Shown here piece by piece: positions 1 to 7,981 of a stretch of DNA of 64,000 nucleotides (within the stretch, counting starts at the first letter, position 1; every line of letters begins with the position of its first letter). The DNA is from a bacterium. GTDB taxonomy: Bacteria; Bacillota; Clostridia; Oscillospirales; Acutalibacteraceae. A program made the position numbers and the translations under genes. The notes beneath the pieces are model-generated. The model was given only the letters and a program-made list of their open reading frames with translations, was not told the origin of the DNA and ran no database searches. Location of the stretch: positions 1 through 64,000 of the forward strand of contig JAHLAX010000048.1 in NCBI GenBank assembly GCA_020625875.1, written 5' to 3'.

Positions 1-528
1 AGCGACGATGGCGTAAAAGCTCATCATAACGTCGGCGGACTTCCCGAGGATTTGCAGTTTGAGCTCGTTGAGCCCGTTAAGCTCCTCTTTAAAGACGAAG
101 TTCGTGTAGTCGGCAAGGCTTTGGGACTTCCAGACAATATGGTTTATCGTCAGCCGTTCCCAGGCCCTGGTTTAGGCGTTCGTTGTCTCGGCGCGATTAC
201 ACGCGACAGACTTGAGGCTGTACGTGAGTCCGACGCTATTCTCCGTGAAGAGTTCGCAAAGAACGGTTTAGAGGGTAAGGTTTGGCAGTACTTCACAGCC
301 GTTCCTGATTTCAAAGGCGTCGGCATTAAAGACGGTAAGCGTACCTTCGCATACCCTGTAATCATCCGCGCGATAAATACCAAAGACGCTATGACCGCCA
401 CTGTCGAGAACGTTCCTTTTGAGCTGCTTCAGCACATCACACAGCGAATTACCACAGAGGTCGAGAACGTCAACAGGGTTTTGTTTGACTTAACACCAAA
501 GCCCTCAGCTACAATCGAGTGGGAATAA
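1..528 (+). CDS. guaA: GMP synthase (glutamine-hydrolysing), C-terminal part
   Basis: This is the 3' end of guaA; the reading frame is open from base 1, so the glutaminase and most of the ATP-pyrophosphatase domain lie outside the window. What remains is the end of the synthetase domain (HHNVGGLP near the start) and the C-terminal dimerisation domain. The family motif RQPFPGPGLGVR is intact, as is the usual ending TPKPSATIEWE. GuaA converts XMP to GMP using glutamine and ATP. The gene ends normally with TAA and is followed by a hairpin, so it is the last gene of its unit. The call is secure; only the length is truncated by the window edge. Confidence 0.97.
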   Translation, partial: SDDGVKAHHNVGGLPEDLQFELVEPVKLLFKDEVRVVGKALGLPDNMVYRQPFPGPGLGVRCLGAITRDRLEAVRESDAILREEFAKNGLEGKVWQYFTAVPDFKGVGIKDGKRTFAYPVIIRAINTKDAMTATVENVPFELLQHITQRITTEVENVNRVLFDLTPKPSATIEWE

Positions 529-547
529 ATTTCTAAATTATAATTAA

Positions 548-581
548 AGCCGCCAAGTGGGATAATTCCTGCTTGGCGGCT
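548..581. terminator. Hairpin between guaA and the convergent ydcF-like gene
   Basis: A perfect 10-bp stem (548-557 with 572-581, AGCCGCCAAG/CTTGGCGGCT) encloses a 14-base loop just after the guaA stop. The T content after the stem is modest on both strands, so it could serve both convergent transcripts as a weak intrinsic terminator. Confidence 0.7.
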
Positions 582-630
582 GTGTTAATAATAGTTATTC
601 TATTTATCTGTTAAAATGTCTTTTATGTGA

Positions 631-1863
631 TTATAAAGTCAAATAATTTATAAGAGTGAGAGTGATGAAAAATGCTGTTATAAACACAAGTATCAAAGCC
701 TGGCGTATTTTTTGCTGTGTTAAGAGCCCGACAAATTCACGAACAGCCGCATTCGGCCAGAAATACCACTTGGTTTTAGCTCCGACTCCGACAGCGCAAA
801 TTCCCGCGAGACTTGCAAAATAACCGCTTCGAAAAACGTGATAATTGTTTGTTGAAAAAGCTATTTTAGCGTTTGGATTTATTTTTCGGATCAGTTCATA
901 AGAAAAGCGCATATTTTCAAGTGTATTTACAGAACGGTTTTCTTCAATAATCTGATTCTCAGGTATTCCTTGCTCCGTTAAATACTTTTTCATTGACGAG
1001 CTTTCCGAAACAATCTCGTCCAAACCCTGTCCTCCTGACGTTACGAAAGTAAGCTCTTTACCTGTTTTTTTCTTCTGTTCTCGGTAAAGCTTAAGAGCTC
1101 TGTCTATTCTGCTTTGCAGCAGCGGAGTAGGCGTGCCGTCATTTTTTAGGGCGCAGCCGAGAATGATTATAAAATCAATTTCGTTTTTCGGCTGATACCG
1201 CGCGGTGACAAAATAGGCGATTGCTGTTCCTATAAGCATACATTCAAAATACAGGTACAAGGCTATCAGAAGATTAGTTATCAGGTCGTGAAGCATAACC
1301 TCCATTTGACTTCCCGAAGTCTCAAAGTCTATGAAGAATAAGAAAACCCAGCCCCCAACAAGAAGAAAAGACAAGATAATACCTAAGAAGTTTACGAGAC
1401 TTTTTCCCTCGTGTATAATCAGCGAAATGTTGGAAATACAAAGTGCAACGGAGAAAACCAGTATAACCGGAACTAAAAATACAGTGTAATTTTTTGCTGA
1501 ATTCATAAGAACTCCGATAACCATATATATAGATATGGATTCTGGATACTGTATCATATAAGAAACAGTGATAATCAGAGTTGGGACTACAGACAAAATA
1601 AACAATTCAAAACCTATAAAAAAAATAGTGTTGTATGAATATGGATTAAACCGTATCTGCTCAAGAAACGTCCATAACAAAACAATAGCCGCTCCGATAA
1701 TATAAACAATGGTTACTATACATATTGTCATTGCGTGACTGTCCGCGCCGATAGCAAAAAGAATACCGACTGTTATTACTGCGATTACAGTCAAAATCAA
1801 GAGGGGAATTATTGTGGGCTTTGATTCTTTTGAATAAAAGTCAATGAGATTTCGTTTTTTCAT
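631..1863 (-). CDS. YdcF-family (DUF218) multi-pass membrane protein
   Basis: The 410-residue protein has an N-terminal half of about six hydrophobic segments (roughly residues 18-215). A soluble DUF218/YdcF domain follows (about 228-385, starting IDFIIILGCALKNDG, with SRIDRALKLY, SGGQG, and a late NNYHVFRSGYFA motif). A last hydrophobic segment ends the protein. DUF218 proteins are linked to envelope or polysaccharide functions, but their substrate is mostly unknown, so no reaction is claimed. The start ATG at 1863 lies 6 bases downstream of the XRE/zinc-ribbon regulator gene, so the two form one reverse-strand unit. The membrane topology is read by eye from hydrophobicity. Confidence 0.8.
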   Translation of the reverse strand: MKKRNLIDFYSKESKPTIIPLLILTVIAVITVGILFAIGADSHAMTICIVTIVYIIGAAIVLLWTFLEQIRFNPYSYNTIFFIGFELFILSVVPTLIITVSYMIQYPESISIYMVIGVLMNSAKNYTVFLVPVILVFSVALCISNISLIIHEGKSLVNFLGIILSFLLVGGWVFLFFIDFETSGSQMEVMLHDLITNLLIALYLYFECMLIGTAIAYFVTARYQPKNEIDFIIILGCALKNDGTPTPLLQSRIDRALKLYREQKKKTGKELTFVTSGGQGLDEIVSESSSMKKYLTEQGIPENQIIEENRSVNTLENMRFSYELIRKINPNAKIAFSTNNYHVFRSGYFASLAGICAVGVGAKTKWYFWPNAAVREFVGLLTQQKIRQALILVFITAFFITLTLINYLTL

Positions 1864-1869
1864 ATTTTC

Positions 1870-2316
1870 TTATTTTTTCCAGTAATTAAGCTGTGAGAGG
1901 CGATTGGCGAAAAATTCTCGGCGTTCTTCGTCCGATTTATTGTCGGGATTGTCTATATGCTCCACCATAAAGTCGAGCAAAGGATCCATCGTTTTATAGG
2001 TGAATTCGCCGTCCTTGTAACACCACTTGCAGTATTCCTCGTTGAAGTTTCCGTCAGGCTCACGGCTGATGTCGAAATCATAACCGAGCGGTATTCCGCA
2101 GCACTGACAAAAAAGTGTTTTGGGTGAACCGAGGAGAGTGTTGACAGATACGTCATAGCTTTTAGAAATCAGCTTCAGCATATCTTCGTCAGGCTCTGAG
2201 TTGCCTTTTTCCCAACTGTCGACTGTTTCTGCCGATACACCTAATTTCTGAGCTACATCTTCCTGCGTCAGGCTTTTAAGTAAACGGATCGTTTGTATTT
2301 CTCTGCTAAATCCCAT
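1870..2316 (-). CDS. XRE-type regulator with C-terminal zinc ribbon
   Basis: This 148-residue protein joins an N-terminal XRE helix-turn-helix (residues about 5-62, with LTQEDVAQKLGVSAETVDSWE) to a small cysteine domain. That domain reads CQCCGIPLG followed by CKWCYKDGEFTY, matching the putative zinc-ribbon family PF12674. The fusion suggests a DNA-binding regulator that senses or is stabilised by zinc; the signal is unknown. A strong Shine-Dalgarno (AAAGGAGCGA) precedes the ATG. It is the first gene of a two-gene unit with the YdcF-like membrane protein and is divergent from pyrE, so it may regulate its own unit. Confidence 0.8.
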   Translation of the reverse strand: MGFSREIQTIRLLKSLTQEDVAQKLGVSAETVDSWEKGNSEPDEDMLKLISKSYDVSVNTLLGSPKTLFCQCCGIPLGYDFDISREPDGNFNEEYCKWCYKDGEFTYKTMDPLLDFMVEHIDNPDNKSDEERREFFANRLSQLNYWKK

Positions 2317-2347
2317 AATAATCGCTCCTTTATCTGGATTTTATAAG

Positions 2348-2375
2348 ATTATATCATAATAATTGTAACAGTTAA
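2348..2375 (-). promoter_or_regulatory. SigA-type promoter for the XRE/ydcF-like unit
   Basis: On the reverse strand TTAACT (2370-2375) and TATAAT (2348-2353) are 16 bases apart, and the -10 is extended (TGATATAAT). It is the only good promoter between this unit and pyrE in that direction. Confidence 0.6.
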
Positions 2376-2415
2376 TTCTTTATTATCATTTACAATTACA
2401 GTTGTGTTGCAAATA

Positions 2416-2444
2416 TTTACACCCACTATATCTTGTGATATATT
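2416..2444 (+). promoter_or_regulatory. SigA-type promoter for pyrE
   Basis: TTTACA (2416-2421) and TATATT (2439-2444) are 17 bases apart, with an upstream TG (extended -10). The leader to the pyrE ATG is only about 33 bases, too short for a PyrR attenuator. Confidence 0.6.
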
Positions 2445-2483
2445 ATAAAAGTAAAATTGTGTAATAGTGTCACGGAGGACGTT

Positions 2484-3158
2484 ATGGAAAAGTATAAACA
2501 GGAATTTATTGAATTTATGGTAGATTGCAACGTGCTTAAGTTCGGCGACTTTGTCACCAAGAGCGGACGTAAAACTCCGTTCTTTATAAACACGGGTTTT
2601 TATCGTACAGGCTCACAACTCAAAAGGCTGGGCGAATATTACGCCGAGGCGATTAACAACAAGTTCGGGCTTGATTTTGACGTGCTTTTCGGACCCGCTT
2701 ATAAGGGAATCCCGCTCTCTGTTACAGCGTCTATAGCTATTGCAGATAAGTTTAATAAAGATATTAAGTATTGTTCTAACCGCAAAGAAGTCAAGGACCA
2801 CGGCGATACGGGAATACTTCTCGGAAGTCCAATAAATGACGGCGACAAAGTAGTTATTATTGAGGATGTTACCACAGCGGGAACCTCAATTCAGGAAACT
2901 CTGCCGATAATAAAAGCTCAGGGTGATGTAATTCCTGTTGGTCTTGTTGTGTCTGTTGACAGAATGGAGCGCGGTCAGGGAGAAAAATCAGCCCTCGCCG
3001 AAATCGAGGAGAACTACGGTCTTAAGACAACAGCTATAGTAACAATGGCTGAGGTTATTGAGCATCTGTATAACAAGGAATATAAGGGCAGAATAATCAT
3101 TGACGATAAGCTTAAGTCAGCAATCGACAGTTATTATGAAAAATACGGTGTAAAATAA
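2484..3158 (+). CDS. pyrE: Orotate phosphoribosyltransferase
   Basis: PyrE joins orotate to PRPP to give OMP in pyrimidine synthesis. The protein is 224 residues from the chosen ATG. An upstream in-frame TTG at 2457 would add nine residues but overlaps the Shine-Dalgarno ACGGAGGA, so 2484 is preferred. Visible motifs are the substrate loop region KSGRKTPFF, GPAYKGIPL, and the PRPP-binding stretch VVIIEDVTTAGTS. It has its own promoter and is not next to other pyr genes. A 32-base gap separates it from radC, so co-transcription with the DNA-repair genes is possible. Confidence 0.95.
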   Translation: MEKYKQEFIEFMVDCNVLKFGDFVTKSGRKTPFFINTGFYRTGSQLKRLGEYYAEAINNKFGLDFDVLFGPAYKGIPLSVTASIAIADKFNKDIKYCSNRKEVKDHGDTGILLGSPINDGDKVVIIEDVTTAGTSIQETLPIIKAQGDVIPVGLVVSVDRMERGQGEKSALAEIEENYGLKTTAIVTMAEVIEHLYNKEYKGRIIIDDKLKSAIDSYYEKYGVK

Positions 3159-3190
3159 TACGATTAAAATAAAGAAACGGAGGTGTTTAT

Positions 3191-3916
3191 ATGGCTAATC
3201 AAAATACGCACGACGGTCACAGACAGCGTATGCGTGAGAAATATCTTGAACATGGAATCGAGAGCTTTAAACAGCACGAAGCGCTTGAGCTTTTCCTGTT
3301 CTATGGTATGCCGTATAAAGACACCAACCCTATGGCGCATAAACTGATTAAGGATTTCGGTTCATTGTCCGCCGTGTTTGACGCGCCTCCGTCACTTTTG
3401 AGAGAATACGGGCTTTCCGATTATCTCATCACTCATATCAAGCTTATGCCCGATATGGCTCGCTTGTATATGATAGATAAAGCCGACAGTGACAATAAGA
3501 CAGTTGATACTTTTAATCTGTGCAAGTATTTTCAACCTCTGTTTTTCGGGAAAACCGAGGAGGTTATGCGCCTTTTGCTGCTCGACAAAAAGTGCAAAGT
3601 TATTTATTCAGGCGTAATATCAAAGGGATCTGTTAACTCTACCGATGTAAGTATTAGAAAAATATGTGAGCTCGCGCTCTATTATAACGCTAAGTACGCC
3701 GCTATAGCTCACAATCATCCGAGTGGTCTCGCGAAGCCCTCCGCCTTGGACATTGATTGTACAAATAAAGTTTTTGTCGCCTTACAGCTAATCAGCGTAA
3801 AGCTTCTTGACCACGTTATTGTCGCGGATGACGACTCTGTTTCTATGGCGATTTCGGGTATGGGCATATTCGGCAAGGACGTCAAAGATTTGTTTAAGAT
3901 TATTCTTGATTATTAA
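3191..3916 (+). CDS. radC: RadC/JAB-domain DNA repair-associated protein
   Basis: The 241-residue protein starts with a helix-hairpin-helix-like region (about residues 8-75). A JAB/MPN metalloprotease-like domain follows, with the JAMM signature AHNHPSG at about residue 173 and the downstream Asp of the family. RadC proteins are widespread and named for DNA repair, but their activity is unresolved. The Shine-Dalgarno ACGGAGGTG precedes the ATG. Only two bases separate it from uvrB, which supports a repair-related operon radC-uvrB-topoisomerase. Confidence 0.88.
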   Translation: MANQNTHDGHRQRMREKYLEHGIESFKQHEALELFLFYGMPYKDTNPMAHKLIKDFGSLSAVFDAPPSLLREYGLSDYLITHIKLMPDMARLYMIDKADSDNKTVDTFNLCKYFQPLFFGKTEEVMRLLLLDKKCKVIYSGVISKGSVNSTDVSIRKICELALYYNAKYAAIAHNHPSGLAKPSALDIDCTNKVFVALQLISVKLLDHVIVADDDSVSMAISGMGIFGKDVKDLFKIILDY

Positions 3917-3918
3917 TT

Positions 3919-5877
3919 ATGGAATTCAAGCTTCATTCATCATACAAGCCCACAGGCGACCAGCCCGAGGCTGTTGATAAAATTGTACAAAGCATAAAAA
4001 GCGGCAACCGAGAACAAACGCTTCTTGGCGTTACGGGCTCGGGTAAGACTTTTACTATGGCTAATATCATAGAGAAAGTCCAGAAGCCTACGCTTATTCT
4101 TGCTCATAACAAAACTCTGGCGGCGCAGCTTTGCTCTGAGTTTCAGAGCTTTTTCCCCGAAAACGCTGTAGAGTATTTTGTAAGCTACTATGACTATTAT
4201 CAGCCCGAGGCGTATGTCCCGACAACAGATACTTATATAGAGAAGGACAGCTCGATTAATGACGAGATAGACAAGCTCCGCCATAGCGCCACATTAGCGC
4301 TGTCAGAGCGGAGGGATGTTATTATTGTCGCGTCAGTTTCGTGTATCTACAGCTTGGGCAACCCTATAGATTACCGCAATATGGTAATTTCGCTTCGCCC
4401 TGGAATGGAAAAAAGCCGTAACGAGCTGATAAAAAAGCTCGTCGAGCTTCAGTATGAACGCAACGACGAGAACTTTATACGCAATAAATTCAGAGTAAGG
4501 GGAGATACTCTTGAGGTTTTCCCTGCTTCAGCCGGCGACAGGATTATTCGCGTTGAGTTTTTCGGTGATGAAATTGACCGAATCAGTGAGATTAATCCGC
4601 TCACAGGTGAGCTTATTGCCACCTTGCGCCATGCCGCGATTTATCCCGCCTCACATTATATTGTCTCGCGTGACAAGATGCTCGAGGCGGTTGATGAGAT
4701 TCGCCGAGAGCTAAGCGAAAGAATAGAGTTCTTTCAGTCAAAGGGTAAGCTTTTAGAGGCTCAGCGCATAGAACAGCGTACCAATTATGATATTGATATG
4801 CTGCTCGAGACGGGCTTTTGCAGCGGTATTGAGAACTACTCCCGCATTATGTCGGGCAGAAAGCCAGGCTCATCGCCCTATACCTTGCTCAGTTATTTCC
4901 CTGATGATTTTCTTTTGTTTGTTGATGAAAGCCACGTAACCCTGCCTCAGGTCAGGGGTATGTACGCGGGCGACCACGCCCGAAAGAAAAGTCTGATTGA
5001 TTTCGGTTTCAGGCTTCCATCTGCTTATGATAACAGACCGCTTAATTTTGACGAGTTTTATAATAAAATCAATCAAGTTTGCTTTGTTTCAGCAACTCCA
5101 GGTGATTTTGAACTTGAAAAGAGCGAGCTTGTCGCCGAGCAGATTATACGTCCCACAGGACTTTTAGACCCCGAGATTTCAGTAAGACCTACCGAGGGAC
5201 AGCTTGACGATTTAATATCCGAGATTAACACGCGTGTCGCTAAATCTCAACGAACTCTTATCACAACTCTTACTAAAAAAATGGCTGAGGATTTATCCGC
5301 TTATCTTGTTGAAATGGGTATAAAAGTCAAGTATATGCACCACGATATAGATACCGTTGAGCGTATGCAGATTATACGTGATTTACGCCTCGGCGAATTT
5401 GATGTGCTTGTCGGAATCAATCTGCTCAGAGAGGGACTCGATATACCCGAGGTAAGCCTTGTAGCGATTCTCGACGCTGACAAGGAGGGCTTTCTCAGAA
5501 GCGAGCGCAGCCTGATTCAGACAATTGGCAGAGCAGCGCGAAACGCCGAGGGTACCGTAATAATGTACGCCGACAGTGTAACTGATTCTATGAAAAAGGC
5601 GATTGTCGAAACCAACCGCCGCCGTGAGATTCAGCAGAAATATAATGATAAACACGGCATTATTCCAAAAACTATTGTTAAGGACGTCAGCGATGTCCTT
5701 GAAATATCCACACATACAGACGATGAATTTAAGAATATGAAGCAGATGTCCCGCGCCGAGCGTGAGCAGATGATTAAGAGTCTTACGCGCGAGATGCGAG
5801 CCGCCGCCAAGCTTCTTGAGTTTGAGCACGCGGCGTATCTTAGGGACAAAATCAAAAAGCTGCGAGGTGAAAGATAG
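3919..5877 (+). CDS. uvrB: Excinuclease ABC subunit B
   Basis: UvrB verifies DNA damage in nucleotide excision repair together with UvrA and UvrC. The 652-residue protein has a Walker A motif GVTGSGKT (37-44) and the beta-hairpin region [12 protein letters not shown] near residues 91-102. It also has the helicase motif QTIGRAARN and a C-terminal UVR domain (about 610-648) that binds UvrC. Length is normal. The stop codon shares its last base with the GTG of the next gene, so the two are translationally linked. No uvrA or uvrC is present in the window. Confidence 0.97.
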   Translation: MEFKLHSSYKPTGDQPEAVDKIVQSIKSGNREQTLLGVTGSGKTFTMANIIEKVQKPTLILAHNKTLAAQLCSEFQSFFPENAVEYFVSYYDYYQPEAYVPTTDTYIEKDSSINDEIDKLRHSATLALSERRDVIIVASVSCIYSLGNPIDYRNMVISLRPGMEKSRNELIKKLVELQYERNDENFIRNKFRVRGDTLEVFPASAGDRIIRVEFFGDEIDRISEINPLTGELIATLRHAAIYPASHYIVSRDKMLEAVDEIRRELSERIEFFQSKGKLLEAQRIEQRTNYDIDMLLETGFCSGIENYSRIMSGRKPGSSPYTLLSYFPDDFLLFVDESHVTLPQVRGMYAGDHARKKSLIDFGFRLPSAYDNRPLNFDEFYNKINQVCFVSATPGDFELEKSELVAEQIIRPTGLLDPEISVRPTEGQLDDLISEINTRVAKSQRTLITTLTKKMAEDLSAYLVEMGIKVKYMHHDIDTVERMQIIRDLRLGEFDVLVGINLLREGLDIPEVSLVAILDADKEGFLRSERSLIQTIGRAARNAEGTVIMYADSVTDSMKKAIVETNRRREIQQKYNDKHGIIPKTIVKDVSDVLEISTHTDDEFKNMKQMSRAEREQMIKSLTREMRAAAKLLEFEHAAYLRDKIKKLRGER

Positions 5878-7862
5878 TGGCAAAAAAGAAGGTTAATTCG
5901 TATAATGACGACAGCATTTCCGCTCTTAACGGAGCTGACCGCGTTCGAAAAAGACCCGCGGTAATATTTGGCTCGGACGGAATCGAGGGTTGTCAGCATT
6001 CAGTTTTTGAGATTGTATCCAACTCAATCGACGAAGCTCGAGAGGGCTACGGAAAGCTGATTCAGGTTACGCGCTACGCTGACGGTTCCTACGAGGTTGA
6101 GGACCACGGTAGAGGAATACCTGTCGGGTATAACAAATCCGAGGACAGAATGAACTGGGAGCTGCTGTTCTGCGAGATGTACGCGGGCGGCAAGTATAAT
6201 AACGACGACGGCGAAAACTATGAATTCTCGCTGGGCTTAAATGGTTTAGGTCTATGCTCGACTCAATACGCGTCCGAGTTTATGGATGTTGAAATCAAGC
6301 GCGACGGCTATAAATACTCGCTTCATTTTGAGCACGGCGAAAACATCGGCGGGCTAAAAAAAGAAGAGTATTATCGCAAGGATACTGGTACAAAGATTCA
6401 CTGGAAGCCCGATATTGAGGTCTTTACCGATATAGATGTAAGCGCCGAATACTTCCTCGATATTATGAAGCGCCAGGCTATTGTCAACGCTGGAGTGCAG
6501 TTTGTGTTCCGCAACCAGAACGGCAGAAGCTTTGATGTTACAGAGTTTAACTATGTCAACGGTATTGAGGATCACGTAAAAGAGGTTGTAGGTGAGGACG
6601 GACTTTCTACCGTACAGTACTTCGAGACCGAACGCAAGGTACGCGACAGAGCCGACAAGCCCGAGTATAAATGCAAAATCGGCGTCGCTATGGCGTTTTC
6701 TAACAAGGTCGCTCAGACTGAGTATTATCACAACTCAAGCTGGCTTGAATACGGCGGCGCTCCCGAAAAGGCTGTCAAGAATGCCTTTGTATACAGTATA
6801 GATAATTTTCTTAAAAAGAATAATAAATACAATAAAACCGAAAGTAAGATAAACTTCGCTGATGTAGAGGACTGCCTTGTGCTTTGTATGTCATCGTTCT
6901 CTAACGTAACTTCCTACGAGAATCAGACAAAAAAGGCAATTACCAACAAGGGTATTCAAGAGGCTATGACCGAGTTTTTGCGCCACAGCCTTGAGATTTA
7001 CTTTATCGAGAATCCCATTGAGGCGGAGCGAATCGCCAATCAGGTTCTGATAAACAAACGAAGTCGTGAGGACGCCGAAAAGACAAGGCTCAATATCAAA
7101 AAGAAGCTCACAGGTAATATTGACATTACTAACAGAATCGCTAAATTCGTTGATTGCCGCAGCAAGGATGTCAACGAGCGCGAAGTATTTATCGTTGAGG
7201 GTGATTCAGCTCTCGGCGCTTGTAAACAGGCTCGTGACCCTGATTTTCAGGCGATTATTCCGCTCAGAGGTAAGATTCTCAACTGCCTTAAAGCCGACTA
7301 CGACAAAATTTTTAAGAGCGATATTATAACCGATTTACTGAAAGTTCTCGGATGTGGGGTAGAGGTAAAGGCTAAAGCCAATAAAAATCTATCTAACTTT
7401 GATATAAATAATCTGAGATGGAACAAGGTTATAATATGTACAGATGCCGATGTTGATGGCTTCCACATCCGCACTCTTGTACTCACAATGCTCTACAGGC
7501 TTACGCCTACGCTTATCAGAGAAGGCAAGGTTTATATTGCCGAATCTCCTCTGTATGAAATAACAACCAAGGATAAGGTTTATTTTGCCTATGATGAGGT
7601 TGAAAAAGACAGATATTTAAACGAAATCGGCAATCAGAAATTTACTATTCAGCGCAGTAAAGGTTTGGGTGAAAACGAACCCGAAATGATGAGCTTTACT
7701 ACAATGAATCCCTCTACAAGGCGGTTAATAAAAGTTATGCCCGACTCCGCGGAGCAGACAGCGGCAATTTTTGATACGCTGCTCGGCGATAACCTGCAGG
7801 GACGAAAAGATTTTATTGTTGACCACGGCGCTGAGTATATCGACCAGCTTGACGTAAGCTGA
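5877..7862 (+). CDS. Divergent type IIA topoisomerase B subunit (ParE/GyrB-like)
   Basis: This is the ATPase/TOPRIM subunit of a type II topoisomerase, 661 residues, starting at a GTG that overlaps the uvrB stop. The GHKL ATPase site is present but altered: EIVSNSIDEA instead of the usual E-V-V-D-N-S-I-D-E-A, DHGRGIPVG, and GLNGLGLCS instead of the usual GGLHGVGAS. TOPRIM motifs are clear (VEGDSALGACKQARD, PLRGKILN, TDADVDGFHIRTL). The Gyr/Par motif reads QRSKGLGENEPE, with Ser where Tyr is usual. The ATP-binding Glu and Asn and the Mg-binding acidic residues are kept, so activity is likely. It pairs with the A subunit downstream and probably acts as the topoisomerase IV of this organism or as an extra paralogue; the window cannot decide. 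Confidence 0.88.
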   Translation: MAKKKVNSYNDDSISALNGADRVRKRPAVIFGSDGIEGCQHSVFEIVSNSIDEAREGYGKLIQVTRYADGSYEVEDHGRGIPVGYNKSEDRMNWELLFCEMYAGGKYNNDDGENYEFSLGLNGLGLCSTQYASEFMDVEIKRDGYKYSLHFEHGENIGGLKKEEYYRKDTGTKIHWKPDIEVFTDIDVSAEYFLDIMKRQAIVNAGVQFVFRNQNGRSFDVTEFNYVNGIEDHVKEVVGEDGLSTVQYFETERKVRDRADKPEYKCKIGVAMAFSNKVAQTEYYHNSSWLEYGGAPEKAVKNAFVYSIDNFLKKNNKYNKTESKINFADVEDCLVLCMSSFSNVTSYENQTKKAITNKGIQEAMTEFLRHSLEIYFIENPIEAERIANQVLINKRSREDAEKTRLNIKKKLTGNIDITNRIAKFVDCRSKDVNEREVFIVEGDSALGACKQARDPDFQAIIPLRGKILNCLKADYDKIFKSDIITDLLKVLGCGVEVKAKANKNLSNFDINNLRWNKVIICTDADVDGFHIRTLVLTMLYRLTPTLIREGKVYIAESPLYEITTKDKVYFAYDEVEKDRYLNEIGNQKFTIQRSKGLGENEPEMMSFTTMNPSTRRLIKVMPDSAEQTAAIFDTLLGDNLQGRKDFIVDHGAEYIDQLDVS

Positions 7863-7870
7863 CGAACAGA

Positions 7871-7941
7871 GCCTTCCCCTTGAGGGGAAGGTGGGCAATT
7901 TGCTTGCAAATTGGTCGGATTAGGTGTTCCGCTTTGCGGAA
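7871..7941. repeat. Triple-hairpin intergenic repeat, family 1 (copy A)
   Basis: Three consecutive perfect hairpins lie between the two topoisomerase genes: 7872-7891 (8-bp stem, CCTTCCCC/GGGGAAGG), 7896-7913 (8-bp stem, CAATTTGC/GCAAATTG) and 7927-7941 (6-bp stem, TTCCGC/GCGGAA). The first unit and following GGTGG resemble the element at 18741-18774. It looks like a small non-coding palindromic repeat. In RNA it could stabilise or attenuate between the two subunit genes. Confidence 0.75.
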
Positions 7942-7981
7942 TTATTCTAATAATTTCAATCTTTACTAGAAGGTGATTATT

